From UBA7887 sp964408735 (GTDB lineage Bacteria; Pseudomonadota; Alphaproteobacteria; UBA7887): a stretch of 20,263 bases of DNA. This document shows positions 15,238-20,263 of this stretch, in pieces; position 1 is the stretch's first letter; each line of letters begins with the position of its first letter. The stretch lies in the NCBI GenBank assembly GCA_964408735.1, contig CAYPAX010000084.1, forward strand, positions 1 through 20,263, read 5' to 3'. Position numbers and translations under genes: made by a program. The notes under the pieces are model-generated. The model saw nothing but the letters and a program-made list of their open reading frames with translations, searched no databases and was not told the origin of the DNA.

Positions 15238-15308
15238 TCTCCGGGTACCTCCTGGCTAAAGCGGGCGTTAGAATTGTCACCTCACGAGGGAGACGAAGGA
15301 TCAGGCCC

Positions 15309-15941
15309 ATGAAGCTGTACGATTTCGGCCCCGCTGCCAACTCCAAACGCGTTCGCATGTTTCTTGTCGAGAAGGGGCTGGAGGTCCCGACGGTGCAGCT
15401 CAACGTGCGCGACGACGAGCAGTTCAAGGAGCCGTTCACGTCGATGAACCCGTTCCACTGCGTGCCCTTCCTCGAGCTCGACGACGGCACGGTGATCGCC
15501 GAATCGATCTCTGTCTGCCGCTATCTCGAGGAGCTGCACCCCGAGCCTTCGCTGTTCGGGCGCACGGCGGCCGAGCGCGGCATCATCGACATGTGGAACC
15601 GGCGGGTGGAGCTCGACGGCTTCATGCCCCTGCTGCACGCGACGCGCAACGACATGCCGCTGTTTGCGGGCCGCGTCGTGCCCGGCACGCGCACCGATCT
15701 CACCCAGCTGCCGGCCATGGTCGCGCGCGGCCAGGAGATGGGGCACGTCTTCTTCGAACGCCTCGAGCCGCAGATGCAGGACAACGAATTCATTGCCGGC
15801 GCTGACGTGAGCATCGCCGACATCACCGCCTGGTTCGTCATCAACATGGCCAACCGCTTCGAGATGGGCATGGCCGAGCGCTACCCCAACATCCAGCGCT
15901 GGCACGCCATGTTCTCTGCCCGCCCCTGCGCCGAGGCCTAG
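15309..15941 (+). CDS. Glutathione S-transferase family protein
   Basis: A 210-residue cytosolic GST. The thioredoxin-like N-terminal domain (about 1-78) begins MKLYDFGPAANSKRVRMFL, where Ser12 is in the position of the catalytic hydroxyl of Ser-type (theta/zeta-like) GSTs. The cis-proline is in FHCVPFLELDDG (Pro53), and the glutathione gamma-glutamyl site is AESISVCRYLEE (Glu65-Ser66). The all-helical C-terminal domain includes the folding motif region FIAGADVSIADITAW and ends NIQRWHAMFSARP. The ATG at 15309 has GAAGGA 8 nt upstream. It probably conjugates or isomerises electrophiles; the precise class and substrate are not assignable. It is transcribed away from the quinone reductase gene, and its 3' end faces the 29-bp palindrome. 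Confidence 0.93.
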   Translation: MKLYDFGPAANSKRVRMFLVEKGLEVPTVQLNVRDDEQFKEPFTSMNPFHCVPFLELDDGTVIAESISVCRYLEELHPEPSLFGRTAAERGIIDMWNRRVELDGFMPLLHATRNDMPLFAGRVVPGTRTDLTQLPAMVARGQEMGHVFFERLEPQMQDNEFIAGADVSIADITAWFVINMANRFEMGMAERYPNIQRWHAMFSARPCAEA

Positions 15942-15973
15942 GACCGGTTGAAGCCCGCCAATATCGGAAGGTT

Positions 15974-16039
15974 GGGGTCAAGTCTTTCATTTTAGCATAT
16001 TACAATAAGCTAATATGCTAAAATGAAAGACTTGACCCC
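15974..16039. repeat. Perfect 29-bp inverted repeat (REP/MITE-like palindrome)
   Basis: The left arm 15974-16002 (starting GGGGTCAAGTCTTTCATTTT) is an exact reverse complement of the right arm 16011-16039 (ending AAAGACTTGACCCC); the loop is the 8 nt CAATAAGC. The element is far more AT-rich than its surroundings, lies between two convergent genes (GST end 15941, phosphodiesterase end 16081), and would fold into a long cruciform or a hairpin in either transcript. Similar GGGGTCAAGTCTT palindromes are, from memory, scattered in environmental bacterial genomes, often near REP-associated (Y1) tyrosine transposases; none is present here. It may also act as a bidirectional terminator. Confidence 0.9.
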
Positions 16040-16080
16040 GATGAGTCCGGCTTTCCTCGGCCTGGCCCAGGCGCGGAGGC

Positions 16081-16833
16081 TTAAGGCCGGTCAAAGCCGG
16101 CGAGAATGGGCCCCGGGGTGTCCGTGTAGATGCCGCTCACACCTTGGGCCGCGAGGGTGCGCGCGGCGATGGGGTCGTTGACCGTGTAGGCCCAGACCTC
16201 GGGCACCTCGTCGGCGAAGCGGCGGATGCGGCGGGGGCCGTGGTAGCGGTGATTGAACGACAGGATGCGCGGTGCCGTCTGCGCCACCGCCCGGCGCCAG
16301 CCGCGATGGCGGCGGCCGACCTTGAGATCGCGGTCGCAGTGCGGCAGGCGCAGCTTCGCCACCTGCAGGCAGGCCGCGTGGAAGCTGCCGAGAATCACGC
16401 GACAGCCCTCTGCCGGCTGCCAATCGGCAAGGGCGTCGCAGACGACCTCCGCCGTGGCAACCTGCCAGGCCACGGGCAGCCGCCGATAGCCGCGCCGGTT
16501 GACCTTGATTTCCAGGCTCAGATTCAAGCCGAGCCGAGCAACCAGTTGCAAGGCATCCACCAGGGACGGCACGCCCGCCTCGCTGCCAAGCACCGGCAGG
16601 CCCAGAACCCGTTCCGCATTGCTCTGCGAGACCAGGCCGCGCGCTGGCGTCAACCGTTCGAGGCGGTGGTCGTGAAAGACCACCGGTACCTTATCGGCGG
16701 TCAGCATCACATCGAGCTCGACCCAGCTCAGCCCCGCCTTGTGCGCCTCGCGGATGCCGCCGAGCGTGTTCTCGGGCGCCAATGCCGGCGCGCCACGGTG
16801 GCCGATAACGAGCGGCGGGCTGGCTGCTGCCAT
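16081..16833 (-). CDS. Glycerophosphodiester phosphodiesterase (UgpQ-like)
   Basis: A 250-residue cytoplasmic GDPD TIM-barrel enzyme that cleaves deacylated phospholipids (glycerophosphodiesters) to glycerol-3-phosphate and an alcohol. Signature residues: His12-Arg13 in IGHRGAPALAPENT with Glu21/Asn22, metal ligands Glu39 and Asp41 (WVELDVMLT), His54 in VVFHDHRLERLT, Glu108 in LSLEIK and the C-terminal WAYTVNDP. There is no signal peptide, which fits UgpQ and not the periplasmic GlpQ. The ATG (16833-16831) shares its A with the TAA stop of pntB (TAATG), so translation is probably coupled. Functional connection to the transhydrogenase is not obvious; it may simply use the operon's transcript. 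Confidence 0.92.
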   Translation of the reverse strand: MAAASPPLVIGHRGAPALAPENTLGGIREAHKAGLSWVELDVMLTADKVPVVFHDHRLERLTPARGLVSQSNAERVLGLPVLGSEAGVPSLVDALQLVARLGLNLSLEIKVNRRGYRRLPVAWQVATAEVVCDALADWQPAEGCRVILGSFHAACLQVAKLRLPHCDRDLKVGRRHRGWRRAVAQTAPRILSFNHRYHGPRRIRRFADEVPEVWAYTVNDPIAARTLAAQGVSGIYTDTPGPILAGFDRP

Positions 16834-18221
16834 TACAAAGCCTTGACGATCTCCTCGACCATCTTCTTGGCGTCACCGAACAGCATCATCGTGGTGTCCT
16901 GGTAGAACACCTCGTTGTCGATGCCGGCATAGCCCGGCGACAGCGAGCGCTTGACGAAGAGCACCGTCTTGGCCTTCTCGACATCGAGGATCGGCATGCC
17001 GGCGATGGGGCTTTGCGGATCGTTGTGCGCGGCCGGGTTGGTGACGTCGTTGGCGCCGATGACGAAGGCGACGTCGGCGGTGGCGAAGTCCGAGTTGATC
17101 TCGTCGAGCTCGAAGACCTCTTCATAGGGCACGTTGGCTTCCATCAGCAGGACGTTCATGTGCCCGGGCATGCGCCCGGCCACGGGATGGACGGCGTAGG
17201 TCACCTTGACGCCGGCCTTCTTCAGCTCGTCCGCCATCTCGCGCAAGATGTGCTGGGCCTGGGCCACGGCCATGCCATAGCCCGGCACCACGATGACCGA
17301 TTCCGCATTCGACATGATGAAGGCCGCATCGTCGGCGCTGCCCGATTTTACCGTCTTGTCCGAGCGCCCCGCCGCCTGCGCCCCATCCTCGGCGCCGAAG
17401 CCGCCGAGAATGACGCTGATGAAGGAGCGGTTCATGCCCTTGCACATGATGTAGGAGAGGATCGCCCCCGACGAGCCGACCAGGGCGCCGACGATGATCA
17501 GCGCCGTGTTCTGCAGGGTGAAGCCGATGCCGGCCGCGGCCCAGCCCGAATACGAGTTGAGCATGGAGATCACCACCGGCATGTCGGCACCGCCGATGGG
17601 GATGATGATCATGATGCCGATGGCCAGCGCCAGCGCGGTCATGATCCAGAACATCGCAGGGCTCTGGTTGAGGCAGAAGCCGACCATCAGGGCGACGATC
17701 ACCAGGCCCACCAGCAGATTGACCAGGTGCTGCATGGGGAAGGTGACGGGCGCCCCCGACATCAGCGCCTGCAGCTTGGCGAAGGCGATGATCGAGCCGG
17801 TGAATGTGATGGCGCCGATGATCACGCCAAGCGACATCTCGATGCGGCTGGCGGTCTTGATGACCCCGTCGGCGCCGGCGATGCCATAGGCCTCGGGCGC
17901 ATAGAGCGCAGCCACGGCCACGAACACCGCGGCCAGGCCGACCAGGCTGTGGAAGGCGGCGACGAGCTGCGGCATCGCCGTCATCTCGATCTTCAGCGCG
18001 ATGCCCGCACCGACCACGCCGCCGACCGCCATGGCGATGACGATCCACTGGAACGAGCCCATGCCGGGCTGGGCGAGCGTGGTGGCGATGGCGATGGCCA
18101 TGCCGATCATGCCGAAGAAGTTGCCGCGCCGCGACGAGGTCGGCGAGGACAGGCCCTTCAAGGCAAGAATGAAACAGACCGCGGCGACGAGATAGGCGAG
18201 AGCGGAGAGATTGGCTGACAT
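16833..18221 (-). CDS. pntB: NAD(P) transhydrogenase subunit beta
   Basis: This 462-residue membrane subunit carries part of the proton channel (domain II, about 9 helices, residues 1-270) and the NADP(H)-binding domain III at the C-terminus. Domain III signatures are clear: VIVVPGYGMAVAQAQ, YAVHPVAGRMPGHMNVLL and FVIGANDVTNPAA. Together with PntAA and PntAB it uses the proton-motive force to reduce NADP+ with NADH at the inner membrane. It begins MSANLSALAYLVAAVCF at 18221, 10 nt after the pntAB stop, and its TAA overlaps the phosphodiesterase ATG. The length is that of bacterial PntB. Confidence 0.97.
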   Translation of the reverse strand: MSANLSALAYLVAAVCFILALKGLSSPTSSRRGNFFGMIGMAIAIATTLAQPGMGSFQWIVIAMAVGGVVGAGIALKIEMTAMPQLVAAFHSLVGLAAVFVAVAALYAPEAYGIAGADGVIKTASRIEMSLGVIIGAITFTGSIIAFAKLQALMSGAPVTFPMQHLVNLLVGLVIVALMVGFCLNQSPAMFWIMTALALAIGIMIIIPIGGADMPVVISMLNSYSGWAAAGIGFTLQNTALIIVGALVGSSGAILSYIMCKGMNRSFISVILGGFGAEDGAQAAGRSDKTVKSGSADDAAFIMSNAESVIVVPGYGMAVAQAQHILREMADELKKAGVKVTYAVHPVAGRMPGHMNVLLMEANVPYEEVFELDEINSDFATADVAFVIGANDVTNPAAHNDPQSPIAGMPILDVEKAKTVLFVKRSLSPGYAGIDNEVFYQDTTMMLFGDAKKMVEEIVKAL

Positions 18222-18231
18222 GGCTATCCCC

Positions 18232-18546
18232 TCAACGCCGCTTCTTGAACATCGCCAGCATGCGCTGGGTGACGATGAAGCCGCCGAATATGTTCACGGA
18301 CGCGATGGCGACGGCGACGATGCCGACCACCTGCGAGAAGCTCATGCCGCCCTCGGCGGCTTCCGCCGCCGCGCCGACCTGGGTGCCGACGGCGATCAGC
18401 GCGCCGACCACGATGATGCCGGAAATGGCGTTGGTCACCGACATCAGCGGCGTATGCAGCGCCGGCGTGACGCTCCAGACCACGTAGTAGCCGACGAACA
18501 CGGCAAGCACGAAGATTGTGAAATCGACGATGAACGGATCAGTCAT
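18232..18546 (-). CDS. pntAB: NAD(P) transhydrogenase subunit alpha part 2
   Basis: A 104-residue membrane protein with three hydrophobic helices, the short second alpha subunit found where pntA is split, as in Rhodospirillum rubrum. It begins MTDPFIVDFTIFVLAVFVGYY, and the family motif VVWSVTPALHTPLMSVTNAISGI is present; it ends FIVTQRMLAMFKKRR. The ATG (18546-18544) overlaps the TGA of pntAA by one base (TGATG), so translational coupling is expected; the frame is open upstream, but only as a shadow of pntAA. It supplies helices of the proton-translocating domain II. Confidence 0.96.
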   Translation of the reverse strand: MTDPFIVDFTIFVLAVFVGYYVVWSVTPALHTPLMSVTNAISGIIVVGALIAVGTQVGAAAEAAEGGMSFSQVVGIVAVAIASVNIFGGFIVTQRMLAMFKKRR

Positions 18547-19700
18547 CAGCCATCTCCCTCGGTCAGCAGCGGGTGCACTACCTTGCCGTCGCGCGTGACG
18601 CAGGCGCCGGTGTTCACCTCGTCCTCCCAGTCGATCGCCAGGTCCTTGCTCTCGGCGTCGATCATGGGGCTGAGAAAATTGAGCAGGTTGCGGGCATAGA
18701 GCGCGCTGGCATCGACGGCCACGCGGCCCGGCACGTTGGCGTGGCCGACGATGCTCACATCGTGCTTGACCACCACCTTGCCATGCTCGCTGAGCTCGCA
18801 ATTACCGCCGGTTTCGGTCGCCAGGTCGACGATCACCGAGCCCGGCTTCATGTCCACGACCATTTCAGCCGTGATCAGGGTCGGCGCCGTGCGCCCCGGG
18901 ATCAGCGCGGTACAGATGGCGATGTCCTGGCCCTTCAGCGTCTCGTGGATCAGCTCACCCTGGCGGCGCTGGTAATCCTCGCCCATCTCCTTGGCATAGC
19001 CGCCCGCGGTCTCGGCGCTGTCGGCATCCTCGTCCACCACCTCGATGAACTTGCCGCTGAGGCTCTCGACCTGCTCCTTGACCGCCGGGCGCACGTCGAA
19101 AGCGGAGACCACGGCGCCGAGGCGCCTGGCCGTGGCGATGGCCTGCAGGCCGGCCACACCGGCGCCGAGCACCAGCACCTTGGCGGGCGCCACCGTGCCG
19201 GCCGCGGTCATCATCATGGGGAAGATGCGGCCGAATTCGTTGGCCGCGTCGAGCACAGACTTGTAGCCCGCCAGATTGCTCTGGGACGACAGCGCATCCA
19301 TGCTCTGGGCGCGGCTGATGCGCGGGATCAGCTCCATGGCAAAGGCGGTGACGCCGGCCGATGCATAGGCTGCCACCTGCTCGCGATGCTGCAGGGGCGC
19401 AAGCAGACCGATCAGAGCCGTGCCGCTCGGCAGCAGGGCCATCTCGTCCGTGCCTTCGTCCGCCGTCATGGGGCGTGCCACCTTGAGCACGAGGCCGGCG
19501 CCGTCATAGGTCGCGGCGGCATCGGCGGCGATGCTGGCGCCGGCTTCGACAAAGGCGTCGTCGGGGGTGGAGGCGGCCAGGCCGGCGCCGCTTTGCACGA
19601 CCACGTCGAGGCCCAGACTTACGAGTTTTTTCACCATGGCGGTGGATGCCGCTACACGAGTCTCGTCCTCGCGAATTTCCTTGGGAATCGCGACTTTCAT
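18546..19700 (-). CDS. pntAA: NAD(P) transhydrogenase subunit alpha part 1
   Basis: The 384-residue soluble NAD(H)-binding domain I, related to alanine dehydrogenase, without membrane helices, as expected for a split alpha subunit. It begins MKVAIPKEIREDETRVAA; the Rossmann loop is VLVLGAGVAGLQAIATARRLG with the acidic residue of AFDVR at the end of the second strand, which binds the NAD adenosine ribose. Further family stretches are AMELIPRISRAQSMDALSSQ, TALIPGRTAPTLIT and GHANVPGRVAVDAS. The ATG at 19700 has CGGGAA 7 nt upstream. It heads the pntAA-pntAB-pntB-phosphodiesterase unit; only 39 nt separate it from the upstream exporter gene, so the transcript may start within or before that gene. 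Confidence 0.97.
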   Translation of the reverse strand: MKVAIPKEIREDETRVAASTAMVKKLVSLGLDVVVQSGAGLAASTPDDAFVEAGASIAADAAATYDGAGLVLKVARPMTADEGTDEMALLPSGTALIGLLAPLQHREQVAAYASAGVTAFAMELIPRISRAQSMDALSSQSNLAGYKSVLDAANEFGRIFPMMMTAAGTVAPAKVLVLGAGVAGLQAIATARRLGAVVSAFDVRPAVKEQVESLSGKFIEVVDEDADSAETAGGYAKEMGEDYQRRQGELIHETLKGQDIAICTALIPGRTAPTLITAEMVVDMKPGSVIVDLATETGGNCELSEHGKVVVKHDVSIVGHANVPGRVAVDASALYARNLLNFLSPMIDAESKDLAIDWEDEVNTGACVTRDGKVVHPLLTEGDG

Positions 19701-19739
19701 ACCAGTTTCCCGGGGTCAGTTAGCGAATGCGGGCTCTTC

Positions 19740-20263
19740 TTAGCACGCCGAAACCTCGCGCGCGAGCCGTGGATACGCAATCGCCAAAGTTAGGCCGCGA
19801 GCCGCCATCAGCACCAGGAAAGCGGACCACAATCCGGCGTTGCCATAGGCCGGCACCAGCAGCAATAGGGCAACGATATAAAGCGTGACGGAGGCGATCA
19901 TGGCGTTGCGCATGGCGCGCCCGCGCGTGGCGCCGATGAAGATGCCGTCGAACTGGTAGGACCAGACCGAGATCAGCGGCGAGGCGACGGTCCAGGGCAG
20001 ATAGAGCGCGGTGGTTGCGCGCACGTCGGGCACGCTGGTGACCAGCGCCACCAGCGCCGGGCCGGCGAGCCAAAAGACCACCGTGTAGCCGGCCGCAACG
20101 CCGACCGCCGCGACGGTGGTGCCCTTGACCGCACCGGTCAGCGCCTTGCGGTCGCGCGCCCCGACCGCCTCGCCCACCAACGCCTCCGCGGCATGGGCGA
20201 AACCGTCCAGGCCATAGCAGCCCGTTGACGAAGTCTGCTCTGGACGCGTGTCGCTGTGTCTGA
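19740..20263 (-). CDS. MATE-family efflux transporter, C-terminal part (DinF-like)
   Basis: This is a partial gene entering from the right edge. From GLDGFAHAAEALVGEAVGARD onward the sequence matches the second half of MATE/DinF-type Na+- or H+-driven multidrug exporters, with about four membrane helices: TTVAAVGVAAGYTVVFWLAG, ISVWSYQFDGIFIGATRGRAMRNAM and AGLWSAFLVLMAARGLTLA are visible. The stop is TAA at 19742-19740. The frame remains open to the window edge, but the roughly 14 residues before CYGLDGF are polar and do not look like the membrane helix expected there, whereas another frame reads ADFVNGLL. A frameshift at the edge is therefore possible. It lies 39 nt upstream of pntAA on the same strand. 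Confidence 0.8.
   Translation of the reverse strand, partial: RHSDTRPEQTSSTGCYGLDGFAHAAEALVGEAVGARDRKALTGAVKGTTVAAVGVAAGYTVVFWLAGPALVALVTSVPDVRATTALYLPWTVASPLISVWSYQFDGIFIGATRGRAMRNAMIASVTLYIVALLLLVPAYGNAGLWSAFLVLMAARGLTLAIAYPRLAREVSAC

Noticed and set aside
15974..16039. CRISPR repeat or ordinary intrinsic terminator
   Set aside because: There is only one palindromic unit with no spacer array, and the hairpin lacks the compact GC stem followed by a T-run of an intrinsic terminator; a mobile palindrome fits better.
17013..18218. Plus-strand open frame of about 400 codons opposite pntB
   Set aside because: It is dominated by D, H, G and A and lacks motifs; it is the reverse shadow of the pntB membrane and NADP domains.
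18573..19793. Plus-strand open frame of about 400 codons opposite pntAA
   Set aside because: It has the same H/G/A/D-rich shadow composition, with no domain or ribosome-binding site.

Overview
The window is GC-rich bacterial DNA with tightly packed genes, several stop/start overlaps and no RNA genes that I can see. The three-gene proton-translocating transhydrogenase (pntAA-pntAB-pntB), the SAM-cyclase-AAA-TPR type of adenylate cyclase, the TRAP transporter and the strong G/C preference at third codon positions all fit an alphaproteobacterium, for example of the Rhodospirillales/Rhizobiales kind. This is an inference; there is no 16S rRNA or marker gene here.

Layout. 1-2329 (minus): the first 31 codons of an unidentified gene, preceded by a multi-PAS sensor histidine kinase split by a frameshift near 1585. 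2462-5196 (minus): an operon of TRAP-transporter small and large membrane subunits (dctQ, dctM) and an SMP-30/gluconolactonase-like hydrolase, with no solute-binding protein in view. 5399-6235 (plus): a PAS-GGDEF diguanylate cyclase. 6253-7014 (minus): an exported SoxYZ-like fused sulfur-carrier protein, divergent from 7111-8199 (plus), a mandelate-racemase-type enolase-superfamily enzyme. 8159-8605 (minus) and 8682-9398 (plus): a hotdog thioesterase and a short-chain dehydrogenase, each overlapping the end of a convergent neighbour. 9370-11186 (minus): an FMN-dependent alpha-hydroxy-acid dehydrogenase translationally coupled to a small sulfotransferase-like protein. 11543-14135 (plus): the remains of a large class III adenylate cyclase with an internal deletion and a later frameshift. 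14260-15941: a divergent quinone oxidoreductase / glutathione S-transferase pair. 15974-16039: a perfect 29-bp inverted repeat. 16081-19700 (minus): pntAA-pntAB-pntB plus a coupled glycerophosphodiester phosphodiesterase. 19740-20263 (minus): the C-terminal half of a MATE-type exporter.

How the genes fit together. The left half looks catabolic: uptake of an organic acid or sugar acid (TRAP), lactone hydrolysis (SMP-30) and acid-sugar dehydration or racemisation (enolase superfamily) are often found together, although here the transporter operon and the enolase gene are separated by the cyclase and SoxYZ genes. The right half is redox housekeeping: NADPH supply by transhydrogenase, quinone reductase and GST. 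Two large signalling genes (kinase, adenylate cyclase) are broken while the compact metabolic genes are intact. That suggests relaxed selection on accessory signalling, or, for the single-base shifts only, sequencing error.

I do not see a clear new multi-gene defence or mobile system. The features most worth a second look are the 29-bp perfect palindrome, the orphan SoxYZ-like carrier, the decayed cyclase, the frameshifted kinase with a possible restart, and the coupled oxidase/sulfotransferase pair.
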